From Limnomonas spitsbergensis (taxonomy: Eukaryota; Chlorophyta; Chlorophyceae; Chlamydomonadales): DNA of 64,000 bases. Under the pieces are notes generated by a model. The model did no database searches. It had not been told where the DNA came from and was given only the letters and a program-made list of their open reading frames with translations. Both the position numbers and the translations under genes were made by a program. The DNA lies in contig JAYJMM010000026.1 in assembly GCA_037349105.1 (NCBI GenBank), positions 2,542,001 through 2,606,000 of the forward strand, read 5' to 3'. This document shows positions 17,901 to 29,900 of the stretch, one piece after another. Position 1 is the stretch's first letter, and each line of letters opens with the position of its first letter.

Positions 17901-20900
17901 GCTTGGCCGCGAGGGCGCCCCACTGATCAGAAGGGAGAAGAGAAGAAACCAAAAAGGGTAGCGGGTAGGCAAGCATGTAGTAATGTAGACAGGCAGCCTG
18001 ATGGGCAGGTTGGCAGGAGGGAAGGGTGGGCAAGCTAACGGGTGGGCAATCAGGTAGTGATGTAGAGTGTAGACAGGCAGCCTGATGGGCAAGTGGGCAG
18101 TCAGTTGGCTGAACAGGTGGACAGGCAAGCAAGCAGGCGGGCAAGCCTGCCAGCAAGTAAGCCAGCAGGTGGCCCGGCGGGTGGGCAGGCGGGCAGGTGG
18201 GCAGGCGGGTGGGCAGGCGGGCGGGCGGGCGGGAAGGTGGGCAGGTGGGCGGGCGACCGGGGGGCGGGTAGGCAGGTGGGCAGGCGGGCGGGCAGGCGGG
18301 TGGGCAGGCTGGCTGGCGGGTGGGCGGGCGGGTGGGCTGGCGGGTGGGCTGGCGGGTGGGCGGGTGGGCAGGCGGGCAGGTGGGCAGGTGGACAGGCGGG
18401 CAGGCGGGTGAGCAGGCGGGCGGGCAGGCGGGCAGGCGGGTGGGCAGGCTGGCTGGCGGGTGGGCGGGCGGGTGGGCTGGCGGGTGGGCTGGCGAATGGG
18501 CAGGCGAGTGGGCAGGCGGGCGGGCGAGCGGTCAGGCGGGCAGGTGGACAGGCGGGGGGGCGGGCGGGCAGGTGGGCAGGCGGGTGGTTGGGCGGGTGGG
18601 CAGGCAGGCGGGCGGGCAGGTGGGTGGGCGGGCAGGCGGGTGGGCGGGCAGGCGGGCGGGTGGGCGGGTGGGCGGGCGGGCGGGCGGACGGGTGGATGGG
18701 AAGGCGGGCGGGCGGGCGGGCGGGCAGGTGGACAGGCGGACGGGTGGGCAGGCGGGTGGGCAGAGTGGGCAGGCGGGTGGGTAGGCGGGCGGGCAGGTGG
18801 GCAGGCGGGTGGGCGGGCGGGTGGGCAGGCTGGCGGGCGGGTGGGCGGGCGGGTGGGCTGGCGGGTGGGCAGGCGGGTGGGCAGGCGAGTGGGCAGGCGG
18901 GCGGGCGAGCGGTCAGGCGGGCAGGTGGACAGGCGGGGGGGCGGGCGGGCAGGTGGGCAGGCGGGTGGGCAGGTGGGCAGGCAGGCGGGCGGGTGGGCAG
19001 GCGAGTGGGCAGGCGGGCGGGCGAGCGGGCAGGCGGGCAGGTGGGCAGGCGGGTGGTTGGGCGGGCGGGCAGGCAGGCGGGCAGGTGGGTGGGCGGGCAG
19101 GCGGGTGGGCGGGCAGGCGGGCGGGTGGGCGGGTGGGCGGGCGGGTGGGCGGGCGGGCGGACGGGTGGATGGGAAGGCGGGCGGGCGGGCGGGCGGGCAG
19201 GTGGACAGGCGGACGGGTGGGCAGAGTGGGCAGGCGGGTGGGTAGGCGGGCGGGCAGGTGGGCAGGCGGGTGGGCGGGCGGGTGGGTAGGCTGGCGGGCG
19301 GGTGGGCGGGCGGGTGGGCTGGCGGGTGGGCAGGCGGGTGGGCAGGCGAGTGGGCAGGCGGGCGGGCGAGCGGTCAGGCGGGCAGGTGGACAGGCGGGGG
19401 GGCGGGCGGGCAGGTGGGCAGGCGGGTGGGCAGGTGGGCAGGCAGGCGGGCGGGTGGGCAGGCGAGTGGGCAGGCGGGCGGGCGAGCGGGCAGGCGGGCA
19501 GGTGGGCAGGCGGGTGGTTGGGCGGGCGGGCAGGCAGGCGGGCAGGTGGGTGGGCGGGCAGGCGGGTGGGCGGGCAGGCGGGCGGGTGGGCGGGTGGGCG
19601 GGCGGGTGGGCGGGCGGGCGGACGGGTGGATGGGAAGGCGGGCGGGCGGGCGGGCGGGCAGGTGGACAGGCGGACGGGTGGGCAGGCGGGTGGGCAGGCG
19701 GGTGGGCGGGCGGGTGGGCAGGCGGGCAGGTGGGCAGGTGGACAGGCGGGCAGGCGGGCAGGCTGGCGGGCGGGTGGGCTGGCGGGTGGGCTGGCGGGTG
19801 GGCAGGCTGGCTGGCGGGTGGGCGGGCGGGTGGGCTGGCGGGTGGGCAGGCGGGTGGGCAGGCGAGTGGGCAGGCGGGCGGGCGAGCGGTCAGGCGGGCA
19901 GGTGGACAGGCGGGGGGGCGGGCGGGCAGGTGGGCAGGCGGGTGGGCAGGTGGGCAGGCAGGTGGGCGGGTGGGCAGGCGAGTGGGCAGGCGGGCGGGCG
20001 AGCGGGCAGGCGGGCAGGTGGGCAGGCGGGTGGTTGGGCGGGCGGGCAGGCAGGCGGGCAGGTGGGTGGGCGGGCAGGCGGGTGGGCGGGCAGGCGGGTG
20101 GATGGGAAGGCGGGTGGGCGGGCGGGCGGGCAGGTGGACAGGCGGACGGGTGGGCAGGCGGGTGGGCAGGCGGGTGGGTAGGCGGGCGGGCAGGTGGATG
20201 GGCATGCAGGTGGGCAGGCGGGCAGACGGGCAGGTAGGCAGGCGGATGGGTAGGTGGGTGGGTAGGCGGATGGGCAGGTGGTGGGTAGGCAGGCGGGCAG
20301 GCGGGTGGGTAGGTGGGCAGGCGGGTAGGCAGGAGGGCGGGCGGGCGGGCAGGTGGGCAGGCGAGTGGGAAGGCAGGTGGGCAGGCAGGCGGGTGGGCAG
20401 GCGGTGGGCAGGCAGGCGGGTGGGCAGGCGGGCGGGCGGGCGGGCGGGCGGGCGGGCGGGCGGGCGGGCGGGCGGGCGGGCGGGTGGGCGCTGGCGGATT
20501 GGCGGGTGGGCTGGCGGATGGGAAGGTGGGCTGGCGGATGGGAAGGTGGGCTGGCGGATGGGAAGGCGGGTGGACAGGCGGGCGGGCAGGCGGATGGGCA
20601 GGCGGGTGGGTAGGCGGGCGGGTACGCAGGAGGGCAGGCGAGTGAACAGGTGGTGCGTTGGCGGGCAGGTGGGCAGAGAGACGGGTAGGCGAGCAGGCGG
20701 GCCATGTTCTTAACCGCCCAACCAACCAACTACCTAACCGACCAACTCACTGGTTGCCATCTCGATCTCCCCCTCGGCAACTCCGTGCAGATACCTCCAG
20801 CTCCGGTACGCCGCCATCGCCTCTTCTGCCGCCAACGCCTCTGCTGCCGCCAGGGCCTCTTCTGCCGCTCCTGAAGTATTTGCTTCCGCCTGTGGCCGCA

Positions 20901-23900
20901 AAGCTCCCGAAGCAAACACGCCCCTCCAGCCCAGCGCGGGAAGGCGCGGATCTGCATGCCACTGTCCGCCGCCTGCAATCCACGTTTCCAGGGGGGGGGG
21001 GTCATTGACCAGAAGGTGCTTGCGGCCTGGCCTGTCATGATCTCAATGCAGGAAGCGGGCAGAGGCCAAGGACACAGGGTACGGGCCGTGTTGGCAAAAT
21101 CCCGTATTGTATTGTATTGTATTGTATTGTATTGTATTGTATTGTATTGTATTGTATTGTATTGTATTGTATTGTATTGTATTGTATTGTATTGTATTGT
21201 ATTGTATTGTATTGTATTGTATTGTATTGTATTGTATTGTATTGTATTGTATTGTATTGTATTGTATTGTATTGTATTGTATTGTATTGTATTGTATTGT
21301 ATTGTATTGTATTGTATTGTATTGTATTGTATCGTATCGATACGGTCCACTACAGTGCACCGACTGGAAATCCTTTGACTGGAAATCCACACTACTGAAT
21401 CCCGTATCGGGCGAAAGTCCCGCATCGCATCGCGTCGTATCTTATAATTGTATTCCGTATGCTATGTCCCTGAAAGAGGCTGACATGAAGAGATCTGTGT
21501 GCCACTAGCCGCTGCCTGCAATCTGTGTTACCAGGTGGGGATCAGTGATTGAAAGATGCGTGCGGCCTGGCCTGGCATGATCTCAATGTAGAAAGCGGGC
21601 AGAGGCTGACATGAAGAGATCTGTGTGCCACTAGCCGCTGCCTGCAATCTGTGTTACCAGGTGGGGATCAGTGACTGAAAGATGCGTGCGGCCTGGCCTG
21701 GCATGATCTCAATGTAGAAAGCGGGCAGAGGCTGACATGAAGAGATCTGTGTGCCACTAGCCGCTGCCTGCAATCTGTGTTACCAGGTGGGGATCAGTGA
21801 TTGAAAGATGCGTGCGGCCTGGCCTGGCATGATCTCAATGCAGAAAGCGGGCAGAGGCTGACATCAAGAGATCTGTGTGCCACTAGCCGCTGCCTGCCAT
21901 CCATGTTACCGTGTTTACAGGGGGGGGGTCAGTGATTGAAAGATGCGTGCAGCCGGGCCTGGCCGGGCCTGTTCTCAATGCAGAAAGAAATAAAGCTACG
22001 CCCCGCATGGGCGTGCGTCTTAAGGAAACAGCACGGCATGGACGGAGGCCATGGTCAAGTTCCTAGGGAGGGATCAGTGACCGGAAGGGGCATGTGGCCT
22101 GGCCTGGCCTGGCCTGTTCTTGATTCAGGAAGGCGTCATTAATATGAGGCAGCAGGCAGGCGAGCACAGCCCTGCCTCGTAGGTATGAAGTACACCATTG
22201 TTTTGTGTGGATCAGACCATGTTCACACCATTGTTTTGTGTGGATCAGACCATGTTCACACAATTGTTTTGTGTGGATCAGACCATGTTCACACCATTGT
22301 TTTGTGTGGATCCGACCATGTTCACACCTGAAGGGCAGGGTGGTTTACGTGCATCCCCTGCTGCTGATCCCGGAGCCAGCTCGGCCTCTGACCCAAAGGC
22401 GACCCAGACTTGTTGCCCCTCAGATACGTCCTCCAGTGCCACTGGTCGCCTGAGCTTGTACCTGGGTATAGGGTTAAGGGTTTAGGGTTTAGGGTGACGG
22501 GTTTGGGGTTGAGGTGAAAGGTTTGGGGTTAAAGGCAGCATGGGGCCTTGGTGCGTACTGCAGGTTGCTCCAGCTACACTTCATCTACACTTCATCTACA
22601 CTTCATCTACACTTCGGCTACACTTCGGCTACACTTCGGCTACACTCCAGCTGCACTCCAGCTACACTTCAGCCTCCAGCTTAAGTTCAGCTACATTTCA
22701 GGTACCCTCCGGCAACAACCTGGCCTGTGGCCGACAGATATATTTGAGTGTCAAGCTTTGCTGCTTAAGCCACAAGCTGCAGGCTGTTTCAGGTTTAGGG
22801 TTCAGGGTTTATCTTTGCTTACAGTTTAGGGTTCACCTTTTTCATGGTTCAGGGTTATAAGCTTTCATCAGGGATTCGGGTTTGGGGTTTAGCTTTGTTG
22901 CTTGGATCATAGGCTGCAGGCTGGTTCAGGTACCATTTGCACTGTCAGCATGTAGCACTGTCCCCGCTACGTACCACCTGTACAGTCAGCATGCAGTACT
23001 GTGTCCGCTACGTACAGCACTGTGCACACTGTGCGTACCGCCTGCACAGTAAGCATGGTCCCTGGCGATCGCCCGGGCGTACCGCCTGCACAGTCAGCAT
23101 GTCCTCCATTGAATGATGCATTTACCCACCTCATCAGTGTGTCAAGCGTACTTTGCTTGCCACGCGTGTCCACGTCAACGAGGATGCTCTGCGTGCCCGG
23201 TTTTGCGCCTGAAGGCAGGGTTAAGGGTTAAGGGTCTAAGGGTTGGCTGTGTTGCCTGTTGGGACAGGCTGTTGCGCATTTGTACTATATGTTGCGCATT
23301 TGTACTGAATGTTGCACATGATTGTGTCGATTCCAAGAAGATGCTGTGCATGGCTGGTTTTGCAATGAAGGAAGGTTCAAACTTCACAGTGAACGTCCAG
23401 AGTGAAGGGTTTAGGGTTTATAGTTAAGGTTCAGAGTGTAGGGTTTTGGGTTCAGAGTGAAAGGTTTAGGGTTCAGAGTTAAGAGTTAAGGGTTCAGAGT
23501 TAAAAGTTCAGAGTAAAGGTTCAGCGTTAAAGGGTGAAGGGCTCACATTTAAGGGCTCTGAGTTAAGGATTTAAGGGTCGTAATTTAGGGTTCAGGGTAA
23601 AAGATCAGTGCTGGGCAAGTTTTTGTTGCGGTAGCATAAAGACATAACGTTCCACTTCCGCGTCATAACCGCAGGAATTGTGGATTTGGGACTTTTCTTC
23701 GACGTTTTGCATTGCAAGGCTGTTCAGGCATCACACGGCACACGCTGTACAAGGGTACACTGCACCCCCCTTCTTGAGCGCTTATTTTATTCGCGATCCA
23801 GCTACACTCCGGCCTCCAGCCGGAGGCCCCAGTTGTGTCTAGCCATGCTATCTGGGAAGCCGGCCGTAGTCCGGTCAAGGTTTGGTCCCGATCGGGCCCC

Positions 23901-26900
23901 AGGCGGCCGCTGGGCGGCCCGCTGAAAGTGGCCTCGTAGGCGGAAAAATAAAAACAAACGCATTCTGGATCAATTGCACAACCCAGCTTCGGATGCTGTG
24001 CGTGTGTGTGTACGTGTGTGTGTGTGCTTCGTTTTGCACCTGGACAGCAGATAGCAGTACAATTCAGATGTACCAAACTACCGTAGATTCAAATAGGCTT
24101 CGCCCATAATTAACGTTATTTGCGGTGAGGCTTGAGTCTCAGGTCTGATCAAATAACCATTATTAAATAACCATTATTAAATAACCATTATGAAATAACC
24201 ATTATTAAATAACCATTATTAAATAACCAATATTAAATAACCATTATTTTGGGATGGCTTTCATCAGTGACATCAAGCGAATCTTCATTTGGGGTGACGG
24301 ATGGCTTTCAGCACTGACACAAAGCGAATTTCATTTGCTTTGTTTTGAACCTGGACAGCAGGAAACAGCAGGAAACAGCAGGAAACAGCAGGAAACAGCA
24401 GGAAACAGCAGGAAACAGCAGGAAACAGCAGGAAACAGCAGGAAACAATCCTGATATACCGGTACCAATAATTGAATCGAGCCTTCCCTTGGGTATGAAA
24501 TTACCACATGCTGCTCTCAGAGTACAAAGCCTCCATCGCCGACTGAAAGCTGGCGTCGATGCTCGACAGATAGTATTTAAAATAAAGGAAAAGAAAGCTA
24601 CGCCTCCCCAGGGGCGTGCGGGCCAAGGGAACTGTTCCGCTCGGGGCCGAAGCCACATCCGCACCATTGCCATGACGACTAGAACAGCTTCATTGGGAAG
24701 ACACCACCACCAGGCACATTTAGGGTTACGCTTTGCTTACGTTTTAGGGTTTAGGGTTTAGGGTTTAGGGTTCAGCTTTGTTGCTTGGGCCATAGGCCGC
24801 AGTGGGATCAATTACGAAGCAGAGTTGCAGCCACCGTTAATACAAGGGAAGGCAACACACATCTCTTGTGACAACATGCCGTAGATGGCATTTGATTTGC
24901 CTTCCTTCGGGTATGAAAAATAAACATATTTCTGTTTTAATGCTGCCCTCAGGGCAAATTATCGACCAAAACTCTTAATTCGATATATTGTTATAATCGT
25001 ATAACAACGTTACTTACGAGGGAAGACAAAGCAAATCTACGGTACCACGTCGGGAGTTTTTCAAAACATTACAGTCCAGCGGAGCATCAATTTGATGCAT
25101 GGGACAGGTGCCCACATCACCGGTACGGCCACATAATTAAATAGGACAGCATATGAATAGGACAGCCTGTATAGCTCTACTGGTCTCAGCTGGGGAGCAC
25201 TGCCACGCTAAATTACCAAATTTACCACTGTGCAAACCCCTAAACACGTTTTTTTACCACGAATCGTGGTATAAACTCTTCTTGAATGAAAGCACAGGTG
25301 CTAGGCTGAGTCTACCGTACATGATATGTATATGTATTTATATATACCTTTCTGAATGTACCCTTCAACGGCACCTACCTTCCTCTCTGAACAAGAACAG
25401 GTCATGAAGGAGCTTTCCCTTGGGACTCAGCAGGGCTGCATAAATCGGGGAGCTGCCTGCAAGGTGAACATGTGAACACAGGGTTGGTCCTTGAGACTGA
25501 GGCGTCCGCACACCCAATAGGGGATCAGGTGAAGCTACGGCTGGTGGTGCCCGAACAACTCAGCTTGCTGCACCAGAGCCTCCCTGGCAGTGAGGCTCTG
25601 GCGGCCACGCTCTGGTGCCCTGGCAGTGAGGCTCTGGCAGCCACGCTCTGGTGCCCTAGCAGTGAGGCTCTGGCAGCCAGGCTCTGGTGCCCTGGCAGTG
25701 AGGCTCTGGCAGCCAGGCTCTGGTGCCCTGGCAGTGAGGCTCTGGCAGCCAGGCTCTGGTGCCCTGGCAGTGAGGCTCTGGCAGCCACGCTCTGGTGCCC
25801 TGGCAGTGAGGCTCTGGCAGCCAGGCTCTGGTGCCCTGGCAGTGAGGCTCTGGCAGCCACGCTCTGGTGCCCTGGCAGTGAGGCTCTGGCAGCCACGCTC
25901 TGGTGCCCTGGCAGTGAGGCTCTGGCAGCCACGCTCTGGTGCCCTGGCAGTGAGGCTCTGGCAGCCAGGCTCTGGTGCCCTGGCAGTGAGGCTCTGGCAG
26001 CCACGCTCTGGTGCCCTGGCAGTGAGGCTCTGGCAGCCAGGCTCTGGTGCCCTGGCAGTGAGGCTCTGGCAGCCAGGCTCTGGTGCCCTGGCAGTGAGGC
26101 TCTGGCAGCCACGCTCTGGTGCCCTGGCAGTGAGGCTCTGGCAGCCACGCTCTGGTGCCCTGGCAGTGAGGCTCTGGCAGCCAGGCTCTGGTGCCCTGGC
26201 AGTGAGGCTCTGGCAGCCACGCTCTGGTGCCCTGGCAGTGAGGCTCTGGCAGCCACGCTCTGGTGCCCTGGCAGTGAGGCTCTGGCAGCCAGGCTCTGGT
26301 GCCCTGGCAGTGAGGCTCTGGCAGCCAGGCTCTGGTGCCCTGGCAGTGAGGCTCTGGCAGCCACGCTCTGGTGCCCTGGCAGTGAGGCTCTGGCAGCCAG
26401 GCTCTGGTGCCCTGGCAGTGAGGCTCTGGCAGCCACGCTCTGGTGCCCTGGCAGTGAGGCTCTGGCAGCCACGCTCTGGTGCCCTGGCAGTGAGGCTCTG
26501 GCAGCCACGCTCTGGTGCCCTGGCAGTGAGGCTCTGGCAGCCACGCTCTGGTGCCCTGGCAGTGAGGCTCTGGCAGCCAGGCTCTGGTGCCCTGGCAATG
26601 AGGCTCTGGCAGCCAGGCTCTGGTGCCCTGGCAGTGAGGCTCTGGCAGCCACGCTCTGGTGCCCTGGCATTGAGGCTCTGGCAGCCAGGCTCTGGTGCCC
26701 TGGCAGTGAGGCTCTGGCAGCCAGGCTCTGGTGCCCTGGCAGTGAGGCTCTGGCAGCCAGGCTCTGGTGCCCTGGCAGTGAGGCTCTGGCAGCCACGCTC
26801 TGGTGCCCTGGCAGTGAGGCTCTGGCAGCCACGCTCTGGTGCCCTGGCAGTGAGGCTCTGGCAGCCACGCTCTGGTGCCCTGGCAGTGAGGCTCTGGCAG

Positions 26901-29900
26901 CCACGCTCTGGTGCCCTGGCAGTGAGGCTCTGGCAGCCAGGCTCTGGTGCCCTGGCAGTGAGGCTCTGGCAGCCACGCTCTGGTGCCCTGGCAGTGAGGC
27001 TCTGGCAGCCACGCTCTGGTGCCCTGGCAGTGAGGCTCTGGCAGCCAGGCTCTGGTGCCCTGGCAGTGAGGCTCTGGCAGCCAGGCTCTGGTGCCCTGGC
27101 AGTGAGGCTCTGGCAGCCAGGCTCTGGTGCCTTGGCAGTGAGGCTCTGGCAGCCAGGCTCTGGTGCCCTGGCAGTGAGGCTCTGGCAGCCAGGCTCTGGT
27201 GCCCTGGCAGTGAGGCTCTGGCAGCCACGCTCTGGTGCCCTGGCAGTGAGGCTCTGGCAGCCACGCTCTGGTGCCCTGGCAGTGAGGCTCTGGCAGCCAG
27301 CTCTGGTGCCCTGGCAGTGAGGCTCTGGCAGCCACGCTCTGGTGCCCTGGCAGTGAGGCTCTGGCAGCCACGCTCTGGTGCCCTGGCAGTGAGGCTCTGG
27401 CAGCCACGCTCTGGTGCCCTGGCAGTGAGGCTCTGGCAGCCACGCTCTGGTGCCCTGGCAGTGAGGCTCTGGCAGCCAGGCTCTGGTGCCCTGGCAGTGA
27501 GGCTCTGGCAGCCAGGCTCTGGTGCCCTGGCAGTGAGGCTCTGGCAGCCAGGCTCTGGTGCCCTGGCAGTGAGGCTCTGGCAGCCAGGCTCTGGTGCCCT
27601 GGCAGTGAGGCTCTGGCAGCCACGCTCTGGTGCCCTGGCAGTGAGGCTCTGGCAGCCACGCTCTGGTGCCCTGGCAGTGAGGCTCTGGCAGCCAGGCTCT
27701 GGTGCCCTGGCAGTGAGGCTCTGGCAGCCACGCTCTGGTGCCCTGGCAGTGAGGCTCTGGCAGCCACGCTCTGGTGCCCTGGCAGTGAGGCTCTGGCAGC
27801 CACGCTCTGGTGCCCTGGCAGTGAGGCTCTGGCAGCCACGCTCTGGTGCCCTGGCAGTGAGGCTCTGGCAGCCAGGCTCTGGTGCCCTGGCAGTGAGGCT
27901 CTGGCAGCCAGGCTCTGGTGCCCTGGCAGTGAGGCTCTGGCAGCCAGGCTCTGGTGCCCTGGCAGTGAGGCTCTGGCAGCCAGGCTCTGGTGCCCTGGCA
28001 GTGAGGCTCTGGCAGCCAGGCTCTGGTGCCCTGGCAGTGAGGCTCTGGCAGCCACGCTCTGGTGCCCTGGCAGTGAGGCTCTGGCAGCCAGGCTCTGGTG
28101 CCCTGGCAGTGAGGCTCTGGCAGCCAGGCTCTGGTGCCCTGGCAGTGAGGCTCTGGCAGCCACGCTCTGGTGCCCTGGCAGTGAGGCTCTGGCAGCCACG
28201 CTCTGGTGCCCTGGCAGTGAGGCTCTGGCAGCCAGGCTCTGGTGCCCTGGCAGTGAGGCTCTGGCAGCCACGCTCTGGTGCCCTGGCAGTGAGGCTCTGG
28301 CAGCCAGGCTCTGGTGCCCTGGCAGTGAGGCTCTGGCAGCCAGGCTCTGGTGCCCTGGCAGTGAGGCTCTGGCAGCCACGCTCTGGTGCCCTGGCAGTGA
28401 GGCTCTGGCAGCCACGCTCTGGTGCCCTGGCAGTGAGGCTCTGGCAGCCACGCTCTGGTGCCCTGGCAGTGAGGCTCTGGCAGCCACGCTCTGGTGCCCT
28501 GGCAGTGAGGCTCTGGCAGCCACGCTCTGGTGCCTTGGCAGTGAGGCTCTGGCAGCCACGCTCTGGTGCCCTGGAAGTGAGGCTCTGGCAGCCAGGCTCT
28601 GGTGCCCTGGCAGTGAGGCTCTGGCAGCCAGGCTCTGGTGCCCTGGCAGTGAGGCTCTGGCAGCCACGCTCTGGTGCCCTGGCAGTGAGGCTCTGGCAGC
28701 CACGCTCTGGCGCCCTGGCAGTGAGGCACTGGCAGCCACGCTCGGGTGCAGCAATCTGTACTGTTCGGGACCATTCATATCAACAACAGAAATGCCGTGC
28801 AAGTTCCACTTGTTTAGCACCACCCCGTAAGTGTGACTCCACGCCAGTGGGTGCAGCACCCAACCTGCATGCGCCCCCTACTAATATATCCACAGCCCCC
28901 CCCCCCCTTCCCTGCCTCCCCTCCTTGCATCATGGTAGCCTGCCAGTGGGTGCAGCACCCAACCCGCATGCACCCCCTACTGCACATATGCCCAGCCCCC
29001 CCCCCCCCTTCCCCTGCCTCCCCTCCTTGCATCATGGCAGCCTGCCAGTGGGTGCAGCACCCAACCTGCATGCACCCCCTACTGCATATATCCACAGCCC
29101 CCCCCCCCCCTTCCCTGCCTCCCCTCCTTGCATCATGGTAGCCTGCCAGTGGGTGCAGCACCCAACCCGCATGCACCCCCTACTGCACATATGCCCAGCC
29201 CCCCCCCCCCCTTCCCCTGCCTCCCCTCCTTGCATCATGGCAGCCTGCCAGTGGGTGCAGCACCCAACCTGCATGCACCCCCTACTGCACATATGCCCAG
29301 CCCCCCCCCCCCTCCCCTGCCTCCCCTCCTTGCATCATGGCAGCCTGCCAGTGGGTGCAGCACCCAACCCGCATGCACCCCCTACTGCATATATGCCCAG
29401 CCCCCCCCCCCTTCCCCTGCCTCCCCTCCTTGCATCATGGCAGCCTGCCAGTGGGTGCAGCACCCAACCCGCATGCACCCCCTACTGCATATATGCCCAG
29501 CCCCCCCCCCCCTCCCCTGCCTCCCCTCCTTGCATCATGGCAGCCTGCCAGTGGGTGCAGCACCCAACCTGCATGCACCCCCTACTGCACATATGCCCAG
29601 CCCCCCCCCCTCCCCTGCCTCCCCTCCTTGCATCATGGCAGCCTGCCAGTGGGTGCAGCACCCAACCCGCATGCACCCCCTACTGCATATATCCACAGCC
29701 CCCCACCTCCCCTGCCTCCCCTCCTTGCATCATGGCAGCCTGCCAGTGGGTGCAGCACCCAACCTGCATGCACCCCCTACTGCACATATGCCCAGCCCCC
29801 CCCCCCCTTACCCTGCCTCCCCTCCTTGCATCATGGCAGCCTGCCAGTGGGTGCAGCACCCAACCTGCATGCACCCCCTACTGCACATATGCCCAGCCCC

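Larger units (their letters stand above)
15278..20750 (-). other. IBA57 intron 6 (5,473 bp)
   Basis: Made of four arrays plus one inserted dispersed element: acceptor-derived 75-bp repeats, a 29-bp array, ~117-bp units, family B insertion, and a GGGC/GGGT short-unit array. Donor GTGAGT at 20749-20750 side, acceptor CTGCAG at the exon 7 side. Confidence 0.85.
20973..22327 (-). other. IBA57 intron 5 (1,355 bp)
   Basis: From the exon 6 side it holds a poly-G run (20991-21001), a pentanucleotide microsatellite, ~127-bp acceptor-derived repeats and a 33-bp donor-derived repeat. Confidence 0.85.
22462..23129 (-). other. IBA57 intron 4 (668 bp)
   Basis: Contains TTTAGGG-like tracts (22465-22530, 22790-22900), 12-bp CTACACTTC repeats (22570-22690) and ~50-bp GTACCGCCTGCACAGTCAGC repeats (22930-23100). 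Donor GTGGGT. Confidence 0.8.
23209..25378 (-). other. IBA57 intron 3 (2,170 bp)
   Basis: Holds a decayed copy of the exon 4 acceptor region (23328-23386), TTAGGGTT/TTAAGGGT tracts (23395-23620), family A copy 3, a 14-bp and a 10-bp array, TTTAGGG repeats and a family E copy. Donor GTAGGT. Confidence 0.8.

Noticed and set aside
18093..20725. Long Gly/Arg- and Pro-rich frames (up to 874 codons)
   Set aside because: Same cause: G-rich short-unit array, open in all frames.
24738..24775. Chromosome end
   Set aside because: Only four TTTAGGG units inside an intron with genes on both sides, so it is interstitial.
25581..28736. CRISPR array
   Set aside because: Units are contiguous with no variable spacers, and the context is eukaryotic with spliced nuclear genes.
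28746..28859. Possible extra IBA57 exon on the minus strand (YGVVLNKWNLHGISVVDMN)
   Set aside because: No polypyrimidine tract or good AG in front, no fit to family motifs, and exon 2 joins exon 3 in phase without it.
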